Shown here: one piece after another, positions 51,116 to 60,137 of the stretch | Layout of the letters: each line of letters starts with the position of its first letter | How positions within the stretch are numbered: position 1 is the stretch's first letter | Source: JAYYZW01 sp965217605 | Lineage (GTDB): Bacteria; Pseudomonadota; Gammaproteobacteria; Ga0077536 | DNA length: 64,000 nucleotides | NCBI GenBank assembly: GCA_965217605.1 | Contig: CBDCJB010000001.1 | Coordinates: forward strand, 558,001-622,000 | Reading direction: 5' to 3' | Notes under the pieces: generated by a model | What the model was told of the DNA's origin: nothing | Databases searched by the model: none | The model's input: the letters and a program-made list of their open reading frames with translations, nothing else | Position numbers and translations under genes: made by a program

Positions 51116-51946
51116 TCACCTGAGCTGCAAGAACTCGGGCGCTCGATACGGATCACCATCCTTCAATCTAGAGTCGTTATCCTTACGTACGTCGTGAAAA
51201 TAATCGGGCTTAACGATCGGCAGCGCGCGATACGTCGCGTCGTCACCAATGAACCGCAGCACTAGGGTATTCCGGGTGGGGCAGTGTCGATCGACCGGTG
51301 CGCCGCCGTGCAAGGCGCCCGAGTGACAGATGATCACGTCGCCGGGTTCGCTGGCCCAGGCGATCACATCCCAGGCGTTCGGATCCGCCTGGCGCTCCGT
51401 TTCGATGTCGGGTAATCGCGGTAGGTCCGGTATGTCCCACATGGGCTTCGTCGGGTCGTTCGGATCGTTATAACTCGATCCATCGTAACGCGTGCCATGG
51501 TGGGAACCGCGCACGATCTCGAGAGCGTTCGCTTTCGGCAGCGATTCGAAACTCAACCAACAATTCGCGAGGTGCTCACCCGCGAAAGGGGCATACGACG
51601 TATCCTGATGCCAGGGCGAGCGTCCCACACGACCGCCTTCTTTTACGAAGACCTCTTCACTCAGAAACCAGATGTGCTCCGAGTCCCAAAGCTCGGCAAG
51701 AACATCTGCAAAAGGCGCCGCGATGAGCATCGGCTCGTAGATGTCCAAGGCCTTGGGGTGGGCGATGTCGTTGTAATGCGCATCCGGTGTCCCTTCGAAA
51801 ATCTCGCCCGCATGGCGGCTGGGATGGTCCATGCTCCATTCGAAACACGCCCGGCATTGCGCAAGCATCGCTCTCTCGAGCATGCCCTCAATTTTGACCG
51901 CCCCGTCGTCATACAAGGCGGATTTCAGCGCTGGATCGACGTACAT
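51116..51946 (-). CDS. Phytanoyl-CoA dioxygenase (PhyH) family protein
   Basis: A 276-residue Fe(II)/2-oxoglutarate oxygenase. Metal ligands are His113 and Asp115 in SPWHQDTSYAPF and a distal His in ICHSGALHGGAP; the 2-oxoglutarate-binding Arg is in the TLVLRFIGDD strand or nearby. LSFESLPKANALEIVRGSH is the family jelly-roll segment. PhyH enzymes hydroxylate next to carbonyls or oxidise halogenated, phosphonate or ectoine-type substrates; this one is not assigned. A REP-like palindrome lies just upstream of its start. Confidence 0.9.
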   Translation of the reverse strand: MYVDPALKSALYDDGAVKIEGMLERAMLAQCRACFEWSMDHPSRHAGEIFEGTPDAHYNDIAHPKALDIYEPMLIAAPFADVLAELWDSEHIWFLSEEVFVKEGGRVGRSPWHQDTSYAPFAGEHLANCWLSFESLPKANALEIVRGSHHGTRYDGSSYNDPNDPTKPMWDIPDLPRLPDIETERQADPNAWDVIAWASEPGDVIICHSGALHGGAPVDRHCPTRNTLVLRFIGDDATYRALPIVKPDYFHDVRKDNDSRLKDGDPYRAPEFLQLR

Positions 51947-51956
51947 CGTCTTGGCC

Positions 51957-52021
51957 CATTCGCACGCAAGCGCGTTCCTGCGGTGCCGAAACCACAGTAG
52001 GAGCCGGCTTGCCGGCGAATG
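51957..52021. repeat. REP-like 65-bp palindrome, copy 2
   Basis: CATTCGC at 51957-51963 pairs with GCGAATG at 52015-52021, and the inner arms CGCAAGC/GCTTGC and TTCCTGC/GTAGGAG match less perfectly. Loop GTGCCGAAACC is shared with copy 1 at 4491-4555, and both span exactly 65 bp. It sits between the PhyH start and the stop of the next minus-strand gene. It may act as a transcript-end hairpin for the upstream hydrolase gene. Confidence 0.78.
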
Positions 52022-52037
52022 ATCGGTACTCCTGCGG

Positions 52038-52832
52038 TTACGAAACCTTCGCGATAAATCCGCGCAATTCTTCGTTGAACAAGCTCGGATTCTCCAATTG
52101 GCAGAAGTGCGCGATGTCCTTGAAGAACTTGATCTCGGCAGCGGGGATGTTGTCGGCCAGGAACTGGTTCTGTTCCGGCGTGGTTGCGCCGTCTTCTTCC
52201 CCGGCGATGATCAAGGTGGGCTGCGTGATGTTCTTCAAACTATCCGACGCATTCCAATTGAACACGCCCTCCGGGTCGGCCATGCTCGCCCAGAAGACGG
52301 CCTCGGTGAAGTTATCGTCGACGCGGAAGCAGCCGTCCGCATACGCGAGGATCTCCGGGCGCTCTTTTTTCGATTTCGCCGAGACCGCGGCGTCCAGCAA
52401 GCCGCTGAATACGCCGCGCCAATCCGCCTGCATCGCTTCGGCCATTTCGGGCGGCGCGTCGGCGGCGAGATTGGTGCCGCTGCTCAAGATCAAATTACCG
52501 ATGACGCGGTCGGGCGCATCGAGGCTCGTCTGCATCGCGATCATGCCGCCGATCGAGTTGCCGACCAGGATCGCGCGGTCGATGTCGGCGTCATCGAGGA
52601 TGGCCACGACGTCCGCCGCCATCTCGCCAACGCCATAACCTTGTTCCGGTTTGTCCGACAGGCCATGGCCGCGATGATCCTCGACGACGCAGCGATTGGT
52701 CTTGGCGAACTCGAGCAACTGATTGACCCAGATATAACGGTTGGTGCTCCATGGGTGCAGAAAGACAATGGGTAAGCCCTGACCGAAGCTTTCATAGTAG
52801 ACGTTGACGCCTTCGCGGGTGATATAGGGCAT
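52038..52832 (-). CDS. Alpha/beta-fold hydrolase
   Basis: The 264-residue enzyme has YYESFGQGLPIVFLHPWSTNRYIW, DHRGHGLSDKPEQGYG, the nucleophile elbow AILVGNSIGGMIAMQ and a final His in AHFCQLENPSLF. The elbow is GNSIGG rather than GHSxGG. The order resembles 3-oxoadipate enol-lactonase and C-C hydrolases. A conserved 16-bp motif (GTGACTAGATTGTACA, 52853-52868 on the plus strand) lies 20 bp before its start and recurs before the isochorismatase-type gene. Confidence 0.88.
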   Translation of the reverse strand: MPYITREGVNVYYESFGQGLPIVFLHPWSTNRYIWVNQLLEFAKTNRCVVEDHRGHGLSDKPEQGYGVGEMAADVVAILDDADIDRAILVGNSIGGMIAMQTSLDAPDRVIGNLILSSGTNLAADAPPEMAEAMQADWRGVFSGLLDAAVSAKSKKERPEILAYADGCFRVDDNFTEAVFWASMADPEGVFNWNASDSLKNITQPTLIIAGEEDGATTPEQNQFLADNIPAAEIKFFKDIAHFCQLENPSLFNEELRGFIAKVS

Positions 52833-52872
52833 GGTGTGATCCTCTCTTTATAGTGACTAGATTGTACAGCGC

Positions 52873-53646
52873 TCACTGAGCAACGTAACCGCCGTCGACC
52901 GACAGGACGGCGCCGGTTACGAACGAGGCCGCGTCGGAACAGAGCCAGATCACGGATTCGGCGATCTCGTCGGCCTGGCCCCAACGTCCGACCGGTTCCT
53001 TCTCCTTGATCGCCTCGATGATCTTGTCCGCCAGATCCGGTTGCGCATTCAATATCTTGTCGACCATCGGGGTCTGTACCGGCCCCGGGCATACCGCGTT
53101 CACGCGAATCGATGATTTCGCGTAGTCGAGCGCCGCGGTCTTCGTCAGGCCGATGATGCCGTGTTTGCTCGCCGAATAGGCCGGCATGCCGTACGACCCG
53201 ACTAGGCCGAAGTTCGATGACACGTTGACGATGCTGCCAGCGCCCGCCGCGAGCAGGTGCGGGATCTCGAATTTCATGCAATGCCAGATCCCGCTCAAGT
53301 TGGTCGCGATGGTGCGATCCCAGTTTTCTTTACTGCAGTCGGCCGTGGGCGCGATATCGCCTTGGATCCCGGCATTATTGACCGCGCAATCGAGGCGACC
53401 GAAGGCTTCGATAGCGCCGCCCACCAGGCGCTCGACCGCGTCGATGTCGGCGACGTCGCAGTGAATGAACGTCGCCCCGCCGCCTGCGTCGCGGATCGCC
53501 GCAACCGTTGCGTCACCACCGACATCGTCCACATCGGCGACCACCACCTGCGCCCCTTCACGCGCAAAGGCTATGGCCGACGCTCGGCCGATCCCCGATG
53601 CGGCGCCTGTGACCAACGCAACCCTGCCGTCAAACGTTCCAGCCAT
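52873..53646 (-). CDS. SDR oxidoreductase
   Basis: The 257-residue SDR has TGAASGIG, NNAGIQ, NVSSNFGLVG and the YSASKHGI Tyr/Lys pair, ending AVLSVDGGYVAQ. The loop LADKIIEAIKEKEPVGRWGQADEI is typical of dehydrogenases acting on cyclic or branched alcohols (cyclopentanol- or 2,5-diketogluconate-like), but the substrate is unknown. It lies 40 bp upstream of the hydrolase gene and 86 bp downstream of the CoA transferase gene, all on one strand. Confidence 0.88.
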   Translation of the reverse strand: MAGTFDGRVALVTGAASGIGRASAIAFAREGAQVVVADVDDVGGDATVAAIRDAGGGATFIHCDVADIDAVERLVGGAIEAFGRLDCAVNNAGIQGDIAPTADCSKENWDRTIATNLSGIWHCMKFEIPHLLAAGAGSIVNVSSNFGLVGSYGMPAYSASKHGIIGLTKTAALDYAKSSIRVNAVCPGPVQTPMVDKILNAQPDLADKIIEAIKEKEPVGRWGQADEIAESVIWLCSDAASFVTGAVLSVDGGYVAQ

Positions 53647-53732
53647 AAATCGTTCCCCTACTCCGGCGCATACGCCGTGACAACCGCGATCTTTCCGCCC
53701 AAAGAGGCATAGACCACGCCCACGCCAGCCAC

Positions 53733-54935
53733 CTATCGATCACCGGACGCTAAAAGCCCTGCTTCAGTGAGCGCCACAACACGCGACGAATCGAAACCCA
53801 GAACTTCGGACAAGATCGCTTCGTTATGCTGCCCGAGTAAGGGCGCGATCCCGGCGGAGTAATCGTCCTGCCCCGAAAAGCGCAATGGAAAGCTCGGCAA
53901 TTTCATCGTTTTGAGAATGGGGTCGTTGACCTCGCGAATCGTACCGCGACCTTCGAAGTAGTCGTGACCCAAGGCATCGAGCGGACTCAGTACGGGTCCA
54001 CTCGGCACCCGGTTTTCCTCGAGTACGTCGAGCGCGGCTTGATCCGTCGGAAAACTCTGTAACCAGTCCTCGATGACGGGAATCAGTTCGTCCTGGTTCT
54101 CGGCCCGGGTTCCGATCGAATCGAAACGCGGATCGTGCGCGAATTCCGGTCTGCCCAGTGCGGCACACATGCCGCCCCACTGCCCCTGCGTGACCAGGAT
54201 CGAGATATACCCCTGGGCCGCTTTGAATACCCCGCACGGACATAACAACGCATGATGAGCGCCCATGCGTTTCGGAACGAATTTCCCGTCGGTGAGGTGA
54301 TGGACCTGCAGGTTGACTTCATGCAGGTGAAACAGCGAATCGATCATGGAGATGTCCATGTACTGCCCTTCGCCGGTGCGCTCGCGATTGAAAAGCGCAT
54401 AGCCGATCGACGCAAAGGCGTGAACGCCGGTCGAGATATCGGCTACGCCGACGCCCACCGGATGTGGTGGGCCATCCTTGGGACCCGTCATATGCATGAT
54501 TCCGGCGAAGGCTTGTGCGATCCAATCGAAACCGGTCCGGTGCGCGAGCGGGCCGCTGCGCCCGAACGCCGAAACGGAGGCCATGACCAGTTTCGGGTTG
54601 ATCTTGATCAACGAGTCGAAATCCCATTTGCGCCTTTGCATGACGCCCGGTCCGAAGTTCTCGACCACGACGTCGACTTCAGCTACGAGTTGACGGATCA
54701 AGCCGTCGGTCTCGGCATGGTTCAGATCCATGCACAGACTGCGTTTGCCGAGATTTTGCTGCACGAAATAACCGCTGCGGCCATCCTTGATCGCGGGCAG
54801 CAGGCGGGCCGGATCACCCGCGGGCGCACGTTCGATCTTGATGATGTCGGCGCCCATCTCCGCCATCAGGCGCGTGACGGTGGGTCCGGCGAGGTATTGC
54901 GTGAAATCCAGGACGCGGATGCCATCGAGAATCAT
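53733..54935 (-). CDS. Family III (CaiB/BaiF) CoA transferase
   Basis: A 400-residue CoA transferase. It starts MILDGIRVLDFTQYLAGP, has ADIIKIERAPAGDPAR, DLNHAETDGL, VENFGPGVM, and the catalytic Asp in VGVADISTGVHAF (expected near residue 170). It ends with the PLDALGHDYFEGRGT segment. Such enzymes move CoA between carboxylic acids in catabolic pathways. Its place in a run with an SDR, an LLM enzyme and a hydrolase suggests activation of a small organic acid. Confidence 0.93.
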   Translation of the reverse strand: MILDGIRVLDFTQYLAGPTVTRLMAEMGADIIKIERAPAGDPARLLPAIKDGRSGYFVQQNLGKRSLCMDLNHAETDGLIRQLVAEVDVVVENFGPGVMQRRKWDFDSLIKINPKLVMASVSAFGRSGPLAHRTGFDWIAQAFAGIMHMTGPKDGPPHPVGVGVADISTGVHAFASIGYALFNRERTGEGQYMDISMIDSLFHLHEVNLQVHHLTDGKFVPKRMGAHHALLCPCGVFKAAQGYISILVTQGQWGGMCAALGRPEFAHDPRFDSIGTRAENQDELIPVIEDWLQSFPTDQAALDVLEENRVPSGPVLSPLDALGHDYFEGRGTIREVNDPILKTMKLPSFPLRFSGQDDYSAGIAPLLGQHNEAILSEVLGFDSSRVVALTEAGLLASGDR

Positions 54936-55070
54936 GATCGCTTTTCCGTAGCTTGCTTATTGTCTCGAACATGATATTGCGCAGCGGTTTCGACCGCTAT
55001 GGAAACGGCGGCAGTACGCAAACGCAGCGGCGCCGACTAAGGCGCTCGGAAAAACGTCGCCTCGCGGGGT

Positions 55071-55724
55071 TTAAGCGACGCGGGTAGCCGGTTCGGGCAA
55101 GCCCTGAAAGGCCTTGAGTACCGTGTCGATGCTCCAGACGGCACCCCAGCCGACTTCGCACATCCTGATCGTCGGGTCGTGCAGGTCCGGCAGGGTCGTG
55201 CCGCAGCACTCTTCGATCATGATCGCCTTGTAATCCATCTGCTGCGCGTCTCGCGTCGTCCCTGCCACGCACTGGTTGGTCAATACGCCCGAGATGAGTA
55301 AGGTCTCAGCGGCAAGCCCCTTCAAGATCGTTTCGAGCTCGGTATTGAAAAACGCGCTCATGCGCCGCTTGTCGATGATCCATTCGTCCGCGAGCACCTC
55401 ATAGTCGCCCAGGATTTCATGGCCCCAGGTACCGGGACGGAAACCGCCTGCGCGCAGAAATGGCCGCGACTCCCAAAAGACGCCAGCGTCGACTTGATTA
55501 TGAAAACCATGCCGCGTCCAGATCACCGGGACACCCTTGGCGCGTGCACCATCGAGCAGCCGCTTGGTCGGTTCGATCACGCGCTGCATGTGGGTGATGT
55601 CGATGCCGTTCTGGGCGTAAACGCCGTCGTTCGAAAGGACGTCATTCTGCAGATCGATGAGAATGAGGACCGTGTGGCCGGGAACGAGCGACCAATCCGG
55701 GTTTGCGTATGGTTGAGTGCTCAT
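55071..55724 (-). CDS. Isochorismatase-family cysteine hydrolase
   Basis: The 217-residue enzyme has the Asp-Lys-Cys triad: Asp in ILIDLQNDVL (residues 21-30), Lys in IDKRRMSAFF and the nucleophile in SGVLTNQCVAGT. Members hydrolyse amides such as nicotinamide, N-carbamoyl compounds or biuret. ATG 55724 follows AGGAG. It is the second gene of the run starting with the LLM oxidoreductase, 52 bp downstream of it. A 16-bp motif shared with the hydrolase promoter lies at 55737-55752. Confidence 0.92.
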   Translation of the reverse strand: MSTQPYANPDWSLVPGHTVLILIDLQNDVLSNDGVYAQNGIDITHMQRVIEPTKRLLDGARAKGVPVIWTRHGFHNQVDAGVFWESRPFLRAGGFRPGTWGHEILGDYEVLADEWIIDKRRMSAFFNTELETILKGLAAETLLISGVLTNQCVAGTTRDAQQMDYKAIMIEECCGTTLPDLHDPTIRMCEVGWGAVWSIDTVLKAFQGLPEPATRVA

Positions 55725-55776
55725 CTGGTTTCTCCTGTGACTAGAGTGTCCAATCGCTTTGCGTGCTCTGTGCCGC

Positions 55777-56781
55777 CTAGCGGATCGCAGGCATGACTTT
55801 CGTGGCAAACAGTTCGAGGTGCGCCTTGATCGCATCCATGGTCATGCCGGGGAAGTTGAAATTACCCCACAACTCGTGGATGTCCGGGTAATCGGCCTTG
55901 AGCTTCAAGATCCGCTCGACGGCCTGCTCGGGCGTGCCGATGATGAAGAGGTCGTCGTTCTTCAGGTCTTCGATACTGATCTGCGAACCGCGCGCTTGCG
56001 TCACACCGTCATCCTGCGAGGTTTGGATCCACTCGTCGTAGACCCGCATCATGTGTTCGGCGTAGCGGCCGTTTTCGGCGAGGAATTTCTCCGGATCGTC
56101 GGACACCAAGAAATAGCGTAAGTGACGGATCTGCCCGGGCTCCCACCCCAGCTCCCTGCAGCGTTCGGCATAATATTGCGGCGCCTCCATACCGGGGCCC
56201 TGTGAGAGCACGCCGACTTTGTCGCGCGCACAGCGACGTAAACCGGCCGGCGACCGCCCGCCGTAGAGGATTGGGATGTCGTGGGCCGGCGGTGGGTCCA
56301 CCGCGACATCCTTGTACGTCCAGAATTTGCCGTCGTAACTGAATTTTTCCCCCGACCAGCATTTGCGAATGATATCGACCGCCTCGGATAAGCGCGGACC
56401 ACGTTCCTTCGTAGGTATGCCCCAACCCTCGTATTCCTCCCTGCGGTACCCCTGTACGAGGCCGAGGGCGAAGCGGCCGCCGGACACGAGATCGATGACC
56501 GCGGCTTCCTCCGCGATCAGCACCGGATCATGTAGCGGCATGACGAGATTCGGACCGATCTCGATGCGTTGGGTCCGGGCCGCGACCACCGCGCACAGGA
56601 TCATCGGCGACGTCGAGTGGCCCTCGGGTTCGTTGAAATGATGTTCGTAGATCCAGCAGGAGTCGAAACCGAGTTGCTCGCAATAAACCGCCAGCTCGAC
56701 CTCGTCCTGATAGAGCTGCGCCCACGATTTGCTGCGGTATGCTCGTGGGTTCCGCATATGAATTGAAAAACCGATTTTCAT
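55777..56781 (-). CDS. LLM-class flavin-dependent oxidoreductase
   Basis: A 334-residue bacterial luciferase-like monooxygenase. Visible are KIGFSIHMRNPRAYR at the N-terminus, SCWIYEHHFNEPEGHST, IGPNLVMPLHDPVLIAEEAAVIDLVSGGRFALGLVQGYR and ILYGGRSPAGLRRCA, then a C-terminal helix region. This layout fits two-component FMNH2-dependent monooxygenases more than F420 enzymes. A flavin reductase is not nearby. It appears to head the minus-strand operon that includes the isochorismatase-type hydrolase. Confidence 0.9.
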   Translation of the reverse strand: MKIGFSIHMRNPRAYRSKSWAQLYQDEVELAVYCEQLGFDSCWIYEHHFNEPEGHSTSPMILCAVVAARTQRIEIGPNLVMPLHDPVLIAEEAAVIDLVSGGRFALGLVQGYRREEYEGWGIPTKERGPRLSEAVDIIRKCWSGEKFSYDGKFWTYKDVAVDPPPAHDIPILYGGRSPAGLRRCARDKVGVLSQGPGMEAPQYYAERCRELGWEPGQIRHLRYFLVSDDPEKFLAENGRYAEHMMRVYDEWIQTSQDDGVTQARGSQISIEDLKNDDLFIIGTPEQAVERILKLKADYPDIHELWGNFNFPGMTMDAIKAHLELFATKVMPAIR

Positions 56782-56880
56782 GTAAGGCTTCTTCCTTTTG
56801 CCTGGAGATATAGTAGTTTGTCGGGGACATTTATCAATATTTTGCTACGACATAGAATCTCACACTCGGTATAAGCAACA

Positions 56881-57888
56881 ATGAGCCCCCAAGACAGAAA
56901 GCCCAAACCGCCGCTGCCGGATCCTCCGTCGGCTGGGCAACATGAAACGCTGCTCGAGTGTTACCGGCAGATGCTGCGCATTCGCCGTGTCGAAGAGCAG
57001 CTTTCGCAATTGTTTGCCGACGGTGAGATACCCGGGTTCATCCACGTCAGCATCGGCCAGGAATCGGTTCCCGTCGGCGTGAGCCGCCATCTCACCGATC
57101 GTGACACGGTGGCCGTCACACATCGGGGCCATGGGCAGGCGTTGGCAAAAGGTCTGGCGCTGCCGCCCTTTTTCGCCGAGATGATGGGTAAACGCGAGGG
57201 CGTATGCCGCGGACGGGCGGGCTCGATGCACATCGCGGACGCATCGGTCGGCATGCTCGGCGCCAACGGCATCGTCGCGGGCGGTATTTCGATCGCCCTC
57301 GGCAGCGCGCTGGCGCACAAGCTGGACGGCAACGGGTCGATCGCGGTGGCCTATTTCGGTGACGGCGCGCTGGCCGAAGGCATCGTGCACGAATGCCTCA
57401 ATCTCGCCGCGTTGTGGGATCTGCCCTGCCTGTTCGCGTGCGAGAACAATGGCTGGGGTGAATTCACGAAGACGGACACTCAATTCAGCGGTGATCTCGC
57501 GCAGATCGCCGCGGGCTTCGGTATCGATTACCGTTTCGTCGACGGCATCGACGTATCGGCCGTGATGACGGTTGCCGGCGAACTCGTCGACACGATCCGG
57601 CGCGATCACCGGCCGGCCGTGCTGGAATGCCGGGTCGAGCGCTTTCACGGCCACTTTGAAGGCGATCCACAAAAATATCGGGACGGCGACGAGCTCGCGC
57701 GTGACCGCGAGCGCGATCCGATCGCACATCTGCGCCAGCGGCTCGAAGCCGCCGGCACGCTCGCGAAACAAATCGCCGCGATCGAAGACGAGGTCGATCG
57801 TGAACTGGCTGCCGCCGTCGAAACCGCCAGGGCCGGAAACATGCCCGAGTTCGCCGAGGCGTCGGCGCGCGTTTACGCAGGAAAATGA
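56881..57888 (+). CDS. 2-oxoacid (pyruvate/acetoin-type) dehydrogenase E1, alpha subunit
   Basis: The 335-residue TPP-binding subunit has IPGFIHVSIGQESVPVGV, THRGHGQALAKG, GRAGSMHIADASVGMLGANGIV and the TPP motif FGDGALAEGIVHECLNLAALW...ENN. The sequence style fits acetoin dehydrogenase AcoA or pyruvate dehydrogenase alpha chains. ATG 56881 is the only good start. Its stop overlaps the beta gene (ATGA). It diverges from the LLM gene with 99 bp between, an AT-rich gap that should hold both promoters. Confidence 0.92.
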   Translation: MSPQDRKPKPPLPDPPSAGQHETLLECYRQMLRIRRVEEQLSQLFADGEIPGFIHVSIGQESVPVGVSRHLTDRDTVAVTHRGHGQALAKGLALPPFFAEMMGKREGVCRGRAGSMHIADASVGMLGANGIVAGGISIALGSALAHKLDGNGSIAVAYFGDGALAEGIVHECLNLAALWDLPCLFACENNGWGEFTKTDTQFSGDLAQIAAGFGIDYRFVDGIDVSAVMTVAGELVDTIRRDHRPAVLECRVERFHGHFEGDPQKYRDGDELARDRERDPIAHLRQRLEAAGTLAKQIAAIEDEVDRELAAAVETARAGNMPEFAEASARVYAGK

Positions 57889-58865
57889 CTGCTTCGCCCG
57901 AACGATTCGGAAAGGCGATCGGGCGTGCGCTAGGCGATGCGATGCGCGCGGACGACAAGGTGATCCTGCTCGGCGAGGACATCGCGGCGCCCGGCGGCCC
58001 ATTCGGTGTAACCCGCGGTCTACTCGACGAGTTCGGTCGGCAGCGGGTCATGGATTTCCCGATCTCCGAGGCCGCCATGGTGGGCACCGCGCTCGGGGCG
58101 GCCTTGTCGGGCTACAAGCCCGTCTGCGAAATCATGTTCATGGACTTCTGCACGCTCGCGATGGATGCGCTGGTCAATCAATCGGCCAAGACCCATTTCA
58201 TGTTCGGCGGTCAAAACGCCGTGCCGCTGGTCGTGCGCACGCCGCACGGGGGCGGTCTCAACGCCGGCGCACAGCACTCGCAATGCCTCGAGGCCTGGTT
58301 CGCGCACATCCCGGGGTTGCGGGTGGTGTGCCCGGCGACGCCAGCGGATGCCTACGGCCTGTTGCGCACGGCCATCGACGAGCCCAATCCCGTGGTGTTC
58401 GTCGAGAATAAATCGCTCTATGCGAAGAAAGGCGACATGGACGAGCAGCCGGCGCCGATCCCGTTGGGTCAGGCGCGCATCGTGCGGACCGGGAAGGACA
58501 TTACGGTCGTGACTTACGGCGCCTCGGTCTATCGGGCCGAACAAGCGGCAGCGACTGCGGCCGAGAACGGCATCGACCTCGAGATCGTCGACCTGCGCTC
58601 CATCCAACCGTGGGACGAACGGGCCGTGCTCGAATCGTTGGCCAAAACGCATCGGCTGGTCATCTTCCACGAAGCGGTCGAGGCCTTCGGTGTCGGCGCC
58701 GAGATCGCGGCACGCATGGCGGATATCGGCTTCGACGAGTTGGATGCGCCGATTCAACGCGTGGCGGCGCCCTTCATGCCGGTGCCGTACTCGCCCGCGC
58801 TCGAATCCGAATTCATTCCGTCGGCGGAGCGTTTGCTCGCCGCGGTCACCGCAAGTCTGCAGTAA
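57885..58865 (+). CDS. 2-oxoacid dehydrogenase E1, beta subunit
   Basis: The 326-residue partner completes the E1 heterotetramer. It has ILLGEDIAAPGGPFGVTRGLL, ISEAAMVGTALGAAL, EIMFMDFCTLAMDALVNQSAK, VVRTPHGGGLNAGAQHSQ and the C-terminal APFMPVPYSPALE, all in family positions. It overlaps the alpha stop by four bases and ends 8 bp before the E2 start, so the complex components are produced together. Confidence 0.93.
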   Translation: MTASPERFGKAIGRALGDAMRADDKVILLGEDIAAPGGPFGVTRGLLDEFGRQRVMDFPISEAAMVGTALGAALSGYKPVCEIMFMDFCTLAMDALVNQSAKTHFMFGGQNAVPLVVRTPHGGGLNAGAQHSQCLEAWFAHIPGLRVVCPATPADAYGLLRTAIDEPNPVVFVENKSLYAKKGDMDEQPAPIPLGQARIVRTGKDITVVTYGASVYRAEQAAATAAENGIDLEIVDLRSIQPWDERAVLESLAKTHRLVIFHEAVEAFGVGAEIAARMADIGFDELDAPIQRVAAPFMPVPYSPALESEFIPSAERLLAAVTASLQ

Positions 58866-58873
58866 TTCCAACC

Positions 58874-60085
58874 TTGGGACCTGCGATCAAAATGCCCCAG
58901 CTCGGTCTCACGATGACCGAGGGCACATTGATCGAATGGTGCGTCGCGATCGGCGAGCCGGTCACGCAAGGCGACGTTATATACATCGTCGAGACCGACA
59001 AGATCGCGAACGAAATCGAAGCCGATCGGGATGGCTCCATCGGCGAATTCGTCGTCGCCCCCGATGAGACGGTGCCGGTCGGCGCCGTGCTCGGGCATTG
59101 GTCGGGCGGCGAGACGAGCACGGTCGTCGAGAGCGAAGGCGTGAATCGGCACGGCGCGGACGGCCCCGTCGATACCGCCGTCGGACATGAAGTCTCACCG
59201 CCCGCAGCGTCGGGGCCCCGAACCAAACCCGCCGATCGAATCATTGCGACACCCCATGCGCGAAAACTCGCGCGCGGCCACGATGTCGACCTCCGGCAGA
59301 TCACGGGATCGGGGCCGCGCGGCCGCATCAAGGGTTGTGACGTCATCGCTTACGTCGACACGACGCCTTCCGGTGGTACGGGCGTGCGCCACGAGACCGG
59401 GCGCCTACCCTTGAGTGGCCTTCGCAAGACCGTTGCGGAGCGGATGGCACAGTCAAACCGCGACATCCCGCATTTCTATCTGTCAATCGATGTCGAGGTC
59501 AGCCGGTTGCTCGCAATGCACGAAGAACTCAAGGCAGAAACCGCGTACGTGAATCTGACGCTCACCCACTGGCTGGTGTCCGCTGCCGGTCTGTGTCTCA
59601 CTGAACGCCCTGAGATGACGCGGGTTTTCCGCGACGATCATCTGCTCCAATTGAACAACACCGATATCGCCGTCGCGGTCGCGACGGAACGCGGACTGTA
59701 TGCGCCTGTCGCGCGCGCTGTCGGGTCACTGGGCTTAGCCGATACCGCAGAGCAACTCGATCGACTCGTCGCCAAGGCGCGCGATGGTCATCTCGGCGCC
59801 GCCGATATGTCCGGTGGCTGCCTGTGCATTTCCAACCTGGGAGGCGTCGGCGTGACCGAGGTGTTTCCGCTCATCATCCCCGGGCAATCGATGATCATCG
59901 GTGTCGGCCGCGTCAATGAAGTTTTCCGCCCGGACAAAAGTGACCAACCGGAATTGCGCCGCGAGATCTCGCTCGTGGCGGGTTTTGACCATCGCGTGCA
60001 CGATGGCGTCGACGGCGGTCGATTCCTGAATACGCTCCGTGTGCTCTTGGAGAAGCCTTTGACGGTACTCGTCAGAGAACGATAA
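58874..60085 (+). CDS. 2-oxoacid dehydrogenase E2 (dihydrolipoyl acyltransferase)
   Basis: The 403-residue E2 has one lipoyl domain (MPQLGLTMTEGTLIEW, lipoyl-Lys43 in ETDKIANE) and a peripheral-subunit-binding domain (TPHARKLARGHDVDLRQITGSGPRGRI). The acyltransferase domain follows, with the catalytic His and Asp-Gly in FDHRVHDGVDGGRF. TTG 58874 gives MGPAIKMPQLG, a natural E2 start; ATG 58892 is an alternative, and a longer frame upstream overlaps the beta gene. No E3 gene is adjacent, so the complex must borrow one from elsewhere. Confidence 0.92.
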   Translation: MGPAIKMPQLGLTMTEGTLIEWCVAIGEPVTQGDVIYIVETDKIANEIEADRDGSIGEFVVAPDETVPVGAVLGHWSGGETSTVVESEGVNRHGADGPVDTAVGHEVSPPAASGPRTKPADRIIATPHARKLARGHDVDLRQITGSGPRGRIKGCDVIAYVDTTPSGGTGVRHETGRLPLSGLRKTVAERMAQSNRDIPHFYLSIDVEVSRLLAMHEELKAETAYVNLTLTHWLVSAAGLCLTERPEMTRVFRDDHLLQLNNTDIAVAVATERGLYAPVARAVGSLGLADTAEQLDRLVAKARDGHLGAADMSGGCLCISNLGGVGVTEVFPLIIPGQSMIIGVGRVNEVFRPDKSDQPELRREISLVAGFDHRVHDGVDGGRFLNTLRVLLEKPLTVLVRER

Positions 60086-60137
60086 AAGGATCCTGGTTTA
60101 CGTTCCGCGGGCAAACCAAAACGTTGGAGGATAACCG

